Source: an uncultured Burkholderiales bacterium (GTDB taxonomy: Bacteria; Pseudomonadota; Gammaproteobacteria; Burkholderiales; Burkholderiaceae_C). Taken from it: a stretch of 11,015 bases of DNA. Location of the stretch: assembly GCA_903952885.1 (NCBI GenBank), contig CAJBHE010000191.1, positions 1 through 11,015 on the forward strand. The letters are read 5' to 3'. The translations under genes were made by a program, and so were the position numbers. Each line of letters opens with the position of its first letter. Positions within the stretch are counted from its first letter, which is position 1. Shown piece by piece: positions 1-6,250 of the stretch. A model generated the notes under the pieces. It did not search any database. It was not told where the DNA came from and saw only the letters and a list, made by a program, of their open reading frames with translations.

Positions 1-36
1 GCACGTGTGTTCTTCCGCGAAAAAGTTAGCGCCTAA
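1..36 (+). CDS. pstA: PstA, phosphate ABC transporter permease (C-terminal 11 residues only)
   Basis: The first 36 bases read in frame 1 as 11 codons, ending in Arg-Val-Phe-Phe-Arg-Glu-Lys-Val-Ser-Ala and a TAA stop at 34-36. The stop lies 20 nt before the pstB start. In pst operons the gene immediately upstream of pstB is pstA, the second membrane subunit of the phosphate importer, and a short basic cytoplasmic tail fits its C-terminus. The identification is from position, because too little sequence is present for recognition on its own. Confidence 0.6.
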   Translation, partial: ARVFFREKVSA

Positions 37-56
37 TTTCAATCAGGAATCTAAAA

Positions 57-833
57 ATGTCTGAAACCCATACAACTCAAAAAAACGCCCTCGAAGTTCG
101 CAACCTGAACTTTTTTTACGGCAAGTTCCAAGGTCTTAAAAACGTCTCTATGGATATTGCTGAGCGCAAAGTCACTGCGTTTATTGGCCCATCAGGCTGC
201 GGCAAGTCCACCTTGTTGCGTACCTTGAACCGCATGTACAGCCTCTACCCAGGACAGCGTGCGGAAGGCGAGATCAACTTCTATGGCCAAAACATTTTGG
301 AACCCAAGCAAGATTTGAACTTGCTGCGTGCACGCATTGGCATGGTGTTCCAAAAGCCCACACCGTTTCCAATGACCATTTACGACAACATCGCCTTTGG
401 CGTTCGTTTGTACGAAGACCTTAGCAAAACCGAGATGGATGAGCGTGTCGAGTGGGCCCTCAGCAAAGCAGCCTTATGGACCGAGGTCAAAGACAAGTTG
501 GGCCAAAACGGGCTGTCACTCTCAGGTGGTCAGCAACAACGTTTGTGCATTGCTCGCAGCGTTGCCGTGAAGCCCTCGGTGTTGTTGTTGGATGAGCCTA
601 CCTCTGCGCTTGATCCCATTTCGACAGGCAAGGTGGAAGAGTTGGTGCATGAGTTGAAGGCTGACTACACCATCGCCATCGTGACCCACAACATGCAGCA
701 AGCCGCACGTTGCAGCGACTACACCGCCTATATGTATTTGGGCGAGTTGGTGGAGTTTGGTGAGACAGAGCAAATCTTCTTCAAGCCCAACAAAACCGCC
801 ACTGAAGACTACATCACCGGCCGCTTCGGCTAA
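57..833 (+). CDS. pstB: PstB, phosphate ABC transporter ATP-binding protein
   Basis: This is the cytoplasmic ATPase that powers PstSCA-mediated high-affinity phosphate import, and it also takes part in signalling phosphate status to PhoR through PhoU. All ABC ATPase motifs are present in order: Walker A GPSGCGKST (44-52), Q-loop Gln99 in VFQKPTPFP (the PstB-type sequence), signature LSGGQ (155-159), Walker B VLLLDEP (175-181), D-loop SALD and H-loop His211. The length of 258 aa is normal for PstB. The ATG start has an AGGA element at 45-48, 8 nt upstream. The gene ends in tandem stops (TAA TAG, 831-836), and the second stop overlaps the phoU ribosome binding site. No defects are visible. Confidence 0.97.
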   Translation: MSETHTTQKNALEVRNLNFFYGKFQGLKNVSMDIAERKVTAFIGPSGCGKSTLLRTLNRMYSLYPGQRAEGEINFYGQNILEPKQDLNLLRARIGMVFQKPTPFPMTIYDNIAFGVRLYEDLSKTEMDERVEWALSKAALWTEVKDKLGQNGLSLSGGQQQRLCIARSVAVKPSVLLLDEPTSALDPISTGKVEELVHELKADYTIAIVTHNMQQAARCSDYTAYMYLGELVEFGETEQIFFKPNKTATEDYITGRFG

Positions 834-847
834 TAGGAAAGATCATC

Positions 848-1552
848 ATGCCAGATAAACACCTGTCCTCGCAGTTCGACGCTGACCTCAACAACATCTC
901 CTCGCATGTGATGGAGTTGGGTGGTTTGGTGGAGTCGCAAATTCGTCAAGCTGTTTACGCTTTGTCTCAGTTCAGCCCAGAAGCGGCTGATGACGTGCTG
1001 GCGACAGAAAACAATGTCAACAGCCTCGAAGTTGAAATCGACCGCGAAATCGCTTCCATCATTGGCCGACGCCAGCCGACAGCGGGTGATTTGCGCTTGC
1101 TGATGGCGATGTCTAAAACCACTGCCAATCTTGAGCGCGTGGGTGACGAAGCGGCCAAGATTGCCCGCATGGTCAAGTCCATCATCGAAGGAACTGCACC
1201 CCGTTCTTTGCCTTCGTCTGATTTGCGTGTTTCCGCTGAAATGGCCTCTGGCTTGTTGCGCAAAGCCTTGGATGCCTTTGCGCGTTTGGATGTGCCTATG
1301 GCGGTGTCTATTTTGCGTGAGGACAACGACATTGACAAAGAGTTTGACGGCTTTGTGCGAAAGCTCATCACCTACATGATGGAAGACCCACGCACCATCT
1401 CTGCCAGCTTGGATTTGTTGTTCATTGCTAAAGCCATTGAGCGTATTGGTGACCACTCTAAGAACATTGCTGAATTCATCATCTACATCGTCAAGGGCGA
1501 AGACGTTCGTCACATCCCATTGGCTGATGTGGAATCTTCGATGAGCAAGTAA
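848..1552 (+). CDS. phoU: PhoU, phosphate signalling complex regulator
   Basis: PhoU is a cytoplasmic helical-bundle protein that, with PstSCAB, keeps PhoR in its inhibitory state when phosphate is plentiful and limits phosphate uptake. The 234-aa protein shows the two-fold repeat of PhoU three-helix bundles. Each half carries the metal-cluster motif: ERVGDEAAKIA starting at residue 96 and ERIGDHSKNIAE starting at residue 198. The FDADLNNI start and the mid-protein DPRTI segment are also typical. A strong AGGAAAGA (835-842) lies 5 nt before the ATG, and pstB ends 14 nt upstream, so the two are co-transcribed. Length and motifs are complete. Confidence 0.97.
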   Translation: MPDKHLSSQFDADLNNISSHVMELGGLVESQIRQAVYALSQFSPEAADDVLATENNVNSLEVEIDREIASIIGRRQPTAGDLRLLMAMSKTTANLERVGDEAAKIARMVKSIIEGTAPRSLPSSDLRVSAEMASGLLRKALDAFARLDVPMAVSILREDNDIDKEFDGFVRKLITYMMEDPRTISASLDLLFIAKAIERIGDHSKNIAEFIIYIVKGEDVRHIPLADVESSMSK

Positions 1553-1566
1553 AAGGTTTTGGGAAG

Positions 1567-2253
1567 ATGAAAATCGCACGCGTGTTGGTGGTGGAAGATG
1601 AGTCAGCGATTGCTGAACTTATTTCGGTGAATTTGCGTCATCACGGCATGTTGGCCGTGTTGGCTGCCGATGGCAACGCTGCGCAGGCCCACATTGACGA
1701 GGTACTGCCCGATGTGATCTTGTTGGATTGGATGTTGCCCGGTCAAAGTGGTTTGGAGTTGGCGCGTCGTTGGCGTTCCGACCCACGCACCAAGACCACG
1801 CCCATTTTGATGCTCACGGCACGTGGCGATGAGCCCGACAAAATTGCGGGCCTCGATGCAGGTGCGGACGACTACATCACCAAACCGTTCTCTACCCAAG
1901 AGTTGTTGGCACGCATTCGTGCGGTGCTTCGTCGACGTGCGCCTGAGCAAGCCAGCGATGTGGTGCGCATTGGTGCATTGCAGTTGGACGGCTCAACGCA
2001 TCGTGTCAGCTTCAATGAACACGGAATCAAGCTCGGACCTACAGAGTTCAAATTGCTCAATTACTTGATGCACCACGCAGAGCGCGTGCACAGCCGCAGT
2101 CAGTTGTTGGACCGTGTGTGGGGTGACCATGTGTTCATTGAAGAACGCACGGTCGACGTGCATGTCAAACGTTTGCGCGAAGCCTTGGGTGAAGCGGGCA
2201 GCATGGTGGAGACCGTACGTGGCGTAGGATATAGGATCACGCAACAGCCCTAA
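1567..2253 (+). CDS. phoB: PhoB, phosphate regulon response regulator
   Basis: PhoB is an OmpR/PhoB-type transcription factor that binds Pho boxes after phosphorylation by PhoR. The receiver domain (about 3-122) has the acidic pair Glu10/Asp11, phospho-acceptor Asp54 in ILLDWMLPG, Thr84 and Lys106 in KPF. The DWMLPGQSG stretch is characteristic of PhoB. The C-terminal winged helix (about 133-226) contains GPTEFKLL, a recognition helix near RTVDVHVKRLR, and the wing ending VRGVGYRI. The phoU stop lies 14 nt upstream. An AAAAGG (1551-1556) overlapping that stop, 10 nt before the ATG, is the likely ribosome binding site and suggests translational coupling. Confidence 0.96.
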   Translation: MKIARVLVVEDESAIAELISVNLRHHGMLAVLAADGNAAQAHIDEVLPDVILLDWMLPGQSGLELARRWRSDPRTKTTPILMLTARGDEPDKIAGLDAGADDYITKPFSTQELLARIRAVLRRRAPEQASDVVRIGALQLDGSTHRVSFNEHGIKLGPTEFKLLNYLMHHAERVHSRSQLLDRVWGDHVFIEERTVDVHVKRLREALGEAGSMVETVRGVGYRITQQP

Positions 2254-2271
2254 AACCGTCTCAAGGTTCCT

Positions 2272-3618
2272 GTGATCAGTCGATTTCTCTCGTTTCTTTC
2301 CTTGTTAGTTTTTGGTTCCGCCATCGGTTATGTGTGGGCAGTGATTGGAGAGAAACAGCAGTCCCTGTATTTGCTGATTGGTGCATTGTTGGCAGGTCTA
2401 TTCTGGGTGTTGGTGGATGCCTGGCGTGGCTACTGCGTGCGTTCTTGGCTACGCCAAGGAGATTTGGCCATGGCGCCGCAAATGTCGGGATGGTGGGGCG
2501 TTCTCTCAGACCGAGCTCGCAAACTTTTGCGCGACCGTGAGCGCAGAATTGCTGCTGGTGAACAGCGTCTCAAAGATTTCCTCTCAGCCATTCAAGCCTC
2601 TCCCAATGGCGTGGTGATGCTCGATGCCAATGCGCAGATCGAGTGGTCCAACCAAACTGCAGCCACTCACTTAGGCATTCATCCTGAGCGCGATCTCATG
2701 CAGCGCGTGGGCAACTTGTTGCGCGATCCCGTGTTTGCTGCTTACATGGCGTTAGAACAACCGGTGGAACCCGTAGTGATGGCTGGTCACAGACACCGTG
2801 TGTCTCGTCCAGTCCGCATCTCTGTTCAGCGGCATCGTTATGGTGAAGGTAAGCAGTTGTTGCTGACCCGCGATGTCACGATGCTTGAGCAAGCTGAGGC
2901 GATGCGTCGCGATTTTGTCGCTAACGTGTCGCATGAAATTAGAACGCCTCTCACTGTCATGTCTGGCTTTGTCGAAACATTGCAAACCCTTGACTTGAAT
3001 GCCGAAGAGCAACAACGCTATTTGGCATTGATGGCCATGCAGGCCGTGCGCATGCAGGGCTTGGTGGAAGACTTACTTACCCTGTCGCGCTTGGAAGGCA
3101 GTCCAGCGCCTAACTTTGCAAATACATTGCCGCTGACAAGTTTATTAGCAGCCTGTGAGTCAGAAGCCCGTGGCTTGTCTGACACCATTGCTAACGGTGC
3201 GCAGACGCATCTGATTCAGTTCGAAATCAATCCATCACTCGATCATGCAATGCTCATGGGGGAGCCGCGTGAATTGCAAAGCGCATTGTCAAATTTAGTG
3301 ACCAATGCTGTTCGCTACACCCCAGCAGGCGGACGCATTGATGTGTCGGCGGCCCAAGAGGCCGACGCTAGTTTGTCGATAGCTGTTCGTGACACAGGGG
3401 CTGGCATTGCCGCCGAACATTTGCCTCGCTTGACTGAACGTTTTTACCGAGTGGACCGCAGTCGCTCACGTGAGTCAGGAGGGACGGGTTTAGGTCTAGC
3501 GATTGTTAAACACGTCATGCAGCGCCACGGTGGCAACTTGTTAATCACCAGCGAGCTTGAGCAAGGCTCATGCTTCAAGTTGATTTTCCCTGCCAGCCGC
3601 TGGCGTATTACCCCCTAA
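2272..3618 (+). CDS. phoR: PhoR, phosphate regulon sensor histidine kinase
   Basis: This is a membrane-bound kinase/phosphatase for PhoB. Two hydrophobic segments (about 4-23 and 32-50) are separated by only about 8 residues. There is therefore no periplasmic sensor domain, as in E. coli PhoR, which takes its signal from PstSCAB-PhoU. Next come a charged linker, a PAS domain (about 100-200, NGVVMLDANAQIEWSN) and HisKA with His221 in HEIRTPL. The HATPase domain has N-box SNLVTNAVRYTP (340-351), G1 DTGAGIA (374-380), F-box ERFYRVD (389-395) and G2 GGTGLGLA (403-410). Translation starts at GTG, with AAGG at 2263-2266 and the phoB stop 18 nt upstream. The 448-aa length is normal and all catalytic boxes are intact. 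Confidence 0.96.
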   Translation: MISRFLSFLSLLVFGSAIGYVWAVIGEKQQSLYLLIGALLAGLFWVLVDAWRGYCVRSWLRQGDLAMAPQMSGWWGVLSDRARKLLRDRERRIAAGEQRLKDFLSAIQASPNGVVMLDANAQIEWSNQTAATHLGIHPERDLMQRVGNLLRDPVFAAYMALEQPVEPVVMAGHRHRVSRPVRISVQRHRYGEGKQLLLTRDVTMLEQAEAMRRDFVANVSHEIRTPLTVMSGFVETLQTLDLNAEEQQRYLALMAMQAVRMQGLVEDLLTLSRLEGSPAPNFANTLPLTSLLAACESEARGLSDTIANGAQTHLIQFEINPSLDHAMLMGEPRELQSALSNLVTNAVRYTPAGGRIDVSAAQEADASLSIAVRDTGAGIAAEHLPRLTERFYRVDRSRSRESGGTGLGLAIVKHVMQRHGGNLLITSELEQGSCFKLIFPASRWRITP

Positions 3619-3737
3619 GCGCTTGCCGTAGGCACCACTCGGCAGTCACCGCAAAAAAAGTGGTTGGCATTCAAAAATCTCCGAAATGAGCCCGTCGAAC
3701 GTGGCTTGTGTGTGCCACATTTGATGCAACTCATCAT
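3615..3737 (-). CDS. Small four-cysteine (zinc-ribbon-like) protein, unknown function
   Basis: I do not recognise this gene. From the ATG at 3737 it encodes 40 residues with two CxxC pairs, CIKC (4-7) and CGDC (29-32), separated by a basic/aromatic stretch containing RRFLNANHFF. Four cysteines in this spacing suggest a structural zinc site. The frame stays open up to an ATG at 3842 (75 aa). I prefer the inner start because AGGAAG (3753-3748) lies 10 nt upstream of it, whereas the outer start has no visible Shine-Dalgarno and the extra 35 residues are polar and low in complexity. The cysteine-rich part is identical either way. The gene lies downstream of the CorA-like gene on the same strand, and its TAG stop overlaps the phoR TAA tail to tail. 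Chance remains possible for so short a frame, but the paired CxxC motifs and ribosome site argue for a real gene. Confidence 0.55.
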   Translation of the reverse strand: MMSCIKCGTHKPRSTGSFRRFLNANHFFCGDCRVVPTASA

Positions 3738-3744
3738 TTCGCCT

Positions 3745-3782
3745 GTTCTTCCTGTACCTTCAAAAGGAGAACCATTTTTTTT
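3745..3782 (+). terminator. Candidate rho-independent terminator of the pst-pho operon
   Basis: On the + strand, GTTCTTCCT (3745-3753) can pair with AGGAGAAC (3765-3772), with one bulged T. The loop is about 11 nt, and within it CCTT and AAGG could extend the pairing differently. Eight consecutive T (3775-3782) follow two bases later. Stem plus T-run is the classic intrinsic terminator layout. It lies about 127 nt after the phoR stop, inside the leader of the antisense small gene. The stem is not GC-rich, so efficiency is uncertain. Confidence 0.55.
3748..3753 (-). promoter_or_regulatory. Ribosome binding site favouring the inner start of the small cysteine protein
   Basis: On the - strand this reads AGGAAG, 10 nt before the ATG at 3737 and 13 nt before a second adjacent ATG at 3734. 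No comparable site precedes the alternative ATG at 3842. The same bases form part of the left arm of the + strand terminator hairpin. Confidence 0.45.
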
Positions 3783-3851
3783 ACTGCTATAGCGTAGACC
3801 GTCGCCACTGATTTGGGTTGTTTCGTGTTTGTGGTGTGACATGGTGTGAAA

Positions 3852-5150
3852 TTAGATTGTTTTTCTCAGCCGTTTTTTTTCAAAGTGTTTCAACAACACA
3901 TAAGTGACCAAGCCGATCAATGCGGAGCCAAGAACAAAACCCCCGTAAGCCATGGGCCAAGGTGTGCCTTCGGTCATCATCGAAAACTCAGACATGCCGC
4001 CGATACCTGCCAAGATGTTGATAGGCATGAATACCACGCTGAACACGGTGAGTTGGTTCACGCGTTTGTTTTGGTTGATGTTGATGAAACCGATCGTTGC
4101 GTCCATCAAGAAGTTAATTTTGTCAAACAAGAAAGCCGTGTGGCTGTTGAGTGATTCAATGTTGCGTAGAATTTGTTTTGAGTCTGAAATTTGATCGGGT
4201 GTGAGCAGACGTCCGCGCATTAAAAAACTTAATGCACGCTGTGTGTCCAAAATATTGCTGCGAATGCGTCCGTTTTGATCTTCCTCCTCGGCAATGTCTG
4301 CCAAGATGCCAGCCGCTTGTTGATCGGTGATGGCTTCGCTCAAAACATGGCGGCCTACTACGCCCAGCTTGGCATAAATGTTTTCAAGTGAGTCTGCCGA
4401 TACCTCGACATCTGCGCCGTAGAGGTCGAGAAGTAAATCCACAGAGTCTGTGACGTAGCCAGGTTGTGTGAGGGCTCGGCGGCGTTGTAAGCGAAACACG
4501 GAGAGTTCTTCATTACGTAGCGAAAATAAAATGCCACCGTGCAAGATAAAGGCTACGGGCACGCTTTTTGATCTTCCCTCGCGGTCTAACAAAAAGTTGG
4601 AATGAAGGTGAATGTCATCGTTTTCTTCCACATGAAAACGCGCACTCACTTCAAGATCGGTTGCTTCAATAGGGTCTGGTAACTCGACACCAAAGTGCGA
4701 GCCCACAAACACTCGCTCAGCTTTGGTTGAGTTGATCAAATCCACCCAGATTGGTTTGGCCCCTTCTAAATCTTTGCGACCGGCAATGGGAATATTTTTC
4801 AGGCGTCCATCCAGAAGTTCGTACACATTGATCTTGCTGTCTTCAAAGTCAGGCTGACGATCGCCGGCAATAGCGAGGCGACGTTCATCTGATATTTCCC
4901 ACAGTACATCGTTTTCACGCTCACTGGGGAGTCTGCTCCACAACTTTCTTGCATCATCTAAAGGCAGGGCATCTAGGTAGCCGCCAAGTTCGGTGGAGCT
5001 TTGCTTTGCGATGAAGTTGAGCAGTTCTGCATCATGCTGCTTTTGTAAAAGAGATTCCACAAAGTCATGCTTATGCATTTGTTGGCTGTGAACCATGCCA
5101 TCCACCAGTTTTTGTTTGTTCAACATATTTACCAAATTTTTAAGGGACAT
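3852..5150 (-). CDS. corA: CorA-family divalent metal (probably Mg2+/Co2+) transporter with MgtE_N-like N-terminus
   Basis: This is an inner-membrane cation channel of the 2-TM-GxN type. Residues about 15-95 are helical and resemble the MgtE intracellular N-domain (for example YLDALPLDDARKLWSRLP, followed by VLWEISDERR). From about 105 the CorA cytoplasmic domain follows, with INVYELLDGRLK, then WVDL (135-138), and a long helical stretch (about 250-360) leading to the pore. TM1 is about 366-384 and TM2 about 400-421, ending in a basic tail. The signature that is GMN in CorA (GVN in ZntB) reads Gly385-Met386-Ser387. The 432-aa length exceeds plain CorA (about 316-350) because of the N-terminal domain. 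No good Shine-Dalgarno precedes the ATG at 5150. A nine-base direct repeat lies just upstream of it. Substrate is inferred from family only. Confidence 0.85.
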   Translation of the reverse strand: MSLKNLVNMLNKQKLVDGMVHSQQMHKHDFVESLLQKQHDAELLNFIAKQSSTELGGYLDALPLDDARKLWSRLPSERENDVLWEISDERRLAIAGDRQPDFEDSKINVYELLDGRLKNIPIAGRKDLEGAKPIWVDLINSTKAERVFVGSHFGVELPDPIEATDLEVSARFHVEENDDIHLHSNFLLDREGRSKSVPVAFILHGGILFSLRNEELSVFRLQRRRALTQPGYVTDSVDLLLDLYGADVEVSADSLENIYAKLGVVGRHVLSEAITDQQAAGILADIAEEEDQNGRIRSNILDTQRALSFLMRGRLLTPDQISDSKQILRNIESLNSHTAFLFDKINFLMDATIGFININQNKRVNQLTVFSVVFMPINILAGIGGMSEFSMMTEGTPWPMAYGGFVLGSALIGLVTYVLLKHFEKKRLRKTI

Positions 5151-5152
5151 GG

Positions 5153-5176
5153 CGTCGTAAAGGCGGTCGTCGTAAA
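5153..5176. repeat. Nine-base direct repeat directly upstream of the CorA-like start
   Basis: CGTCGTAAA occurs at 5153-5161 and again at 5168-5176 (TTTACGACG on the coding strand of the transporter), with a 15-nt period. The nearer copy ends 3 nt from the ATG, in the place where a ribosome binding site would normally be. No function can be assigned; it could be a small tandem duplication or a binding site in the leader. Confidence 0.5.
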
Positions 5177-5231
5177 TGAAATTTGATAGTGATTAAATAT
5201 TAAACTTTTGTTATTTTATTTAATTTGCATG

Positions 5232-5255
5232 ACATGCATATGACGATATGTATGT
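5232..5255. promoter_or_regulatory. Inverted repeat in the divergent promoter region, candidate operator
   Basis: ACATGCATAT and ATATGTATGT are inverted copies matching at 9 of 10 positions, separated by GACG. An overlapping shorter palindrome, GCATG-A-CATGC, lies at 5227-5237. The element sits in the 177-nt AT-rich gap between the leftward CorA-like gene and the rightward DUF2721 gene, so one dimeric regulator could act on both. No T-run follows, so it is not a terminator. I could not place convincing -10/-35 boxes around it. Confidence 0.4.
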
Positions 5256-5327
5256 GACATCAAAAGCCTTGTCTGTGCGTGTTACAAACGATCAGTACAG
5301 ATAAATTTCATTTATTTAGGAGCTGAG

Positions 5328-5798
5328 ATGGAAATGGGTGTGATAGCTGAGGCCATCAAGTTGGCGACTGCTCCAGTGTTTTTGCTGACAGGGGTAGGGG
5401 GTATTTTGAATGTCTTGGGCAATCGCTTAGCCCGAGTGATTGACCGCGCTCGGCGCGTACAGTCCATGATTGCAGCCGCTGCAGACCGTCCGCAAGATCC
5501 CAACTCCTACGTCGACCATTACTTGTCAGAGTTGATCACACTGAAGCGTCGAAAAACCATCATCAACGTGGCCACTGCTTTTTTGGTGCTGAGTGCCGCC
5601 ATGATTGCAGTGACAGTGATTGAGCTTTTTTTCTCAGTGAGCATTGAGCCTGGCAAGCTTCAAATTTCTAACTGGGTACCCATCACGTTCATCGGTAGTT
5701 TTATTTCTTTGGTCGGCGCTTGTGTGTTGTATCTGGTGGAAATTTTGTACGCTTCCAACACCATCAGCTTCGACCCCATTCCTCGCAGCGAGTTGTGA
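5328..5798 (+). CDS. DUF2721 family membrane protein
   Basis: This 156-aa integral membrane protein belongs to an uncharacterised family. Three hydrophobic segments are visible (about 13-31, 78-103 and 116-141). The diagnostic N-terminal segment is APVFLLTGVGGILNVLGNRL, followed by RVIDRARRVQ and a polar cytoplasmic-type stretch that includes LKRRK. This matches the DUF2721 pattern of a helix followed by NRLAR-DRAR. AGGAG (5318-5322) lies 5 nt before the ATG; a second ATG two codons later is also possible. It is transcribed divergently from the CorA-like gene and converges on dgkA with a 13-nt gap. No function is known to me for the family, and the neighbours do not settle one. Confidence 0.85.
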   Translation: MEMGVIAEAIKLATAPVFLLTGVGGILNVLGNRLARVIDRARRVQSMIAAAADRPQDPNSYVDHYLSELITLKRRKTIINVATAFLVLSAAMIAVTVIELFFSVSIEPGKLQISNWVPITFIGSFISLVGACVLYLVEILYASNTISFDPIPRSEL

Positions 5799-5811
5799 AC
5801 TGAGACTCAAG

Positions 5812-6216
5812 TCAGTGGAATAGTTTGAAGAAAAGTGCAGACAGCCAAATGCCCATGCACAACACAATGCTCAGCAGCACGGCGGCACTGCCCAAGTCCT
5901 TGCAACGCTTCGATAGGTCATGCCACTGTGGGCCAACACGATCAATCGCTGACTCGAGGCCCGTGTTTAAAAGTTCAACTGTCAAAACAAAAATAACCGA
6001 TCCTGAAAGAAGTGATATTTCAACCCAGTTGTTGCCTAGGTAAAAGGACAGTGGGATCAACACAAACGCAAGGTAAGCCTCTTGCCTGAAAGCTGTCTCA
6101 TGCATGGCTGCTTGCAGACCTTGCAATGAATACCCTAGTGCATGAATGACACGGCTTAAACCACGTCTTTGTTTTTGCAGATTCTCATGAATATCATTCA
6201 TTGGGTAATGATTCAC
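5812..6216 (-). CDS. dgkA: DgkA, diacylglycerol kinase (prokaryotic integral-membrane type)
   Basis: DgkA phosphorylates diacylglycerol to phosphatidic acid with ATP in the inner membrane, recycling the lipid released when phospholipid head groups are used for periplasmic glucans and envelope modification. The protein aligns well with E. coli DgkA: RVIHALGYSLQGL near the N-terminus, ETAFRQEA (40-47), the catalytic helix VELLNTGLESAIDRVG with Glu81 and Glu88, then KDLGSAAVLLS (106-116). Three transmembrane helices (about 48-61, 66-88 and 109-131) complete the usual fold. The start shown is a GTG; an in-frame ATG five codons later (6201) is equally possible, and neither has a clear ribosome site. 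It lies 34 nt downstream of ppk2, so the two probably share a transcript. Confidence 0.93.
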   Translation of the reverse strand: MNHYPMNDIHENLQKQRRGLSRVIHALGYSLQGLQAAMHETAFRQEAYLAFVLIPLSFYLGNNWVEISLLSGSVIFVLTVELLNTGLESAIDRVGPQWHDLSKRCKDLGSAAVLLSIVLCMGIWLSALFFKLFH

Positions 6217-6250
6217 CGAGATTTGATGACGCTGATGTGAAGCGAATGGC

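Noticed and set aside
830..1579. Long open frame antisense to phoU (249 codons)
   Set aside because: It overlaps a complete, motif-bearing phoU. The translation is rich in His, Arg and Gln with no recognisable domain, as expected for an antisense shadow.
3783..3842. Outer ATG (3842) start giving a 75-residue version of the small cysteine protein
   Set aside because: No ribosome site is visible, and the extra N-terminal residues are polar and low in complexity. The inner start at 3737 is better supported, though the outer one cannot be excluded.
5799..5816. Palindrome ACTGAGACTCAAGTCAGT between the convergent DUF2721 and dgkA genes
   Set aside because: Only a five-base perfect stem and no T-run on either strand, so it does not qualify as an intrinsic terminator.
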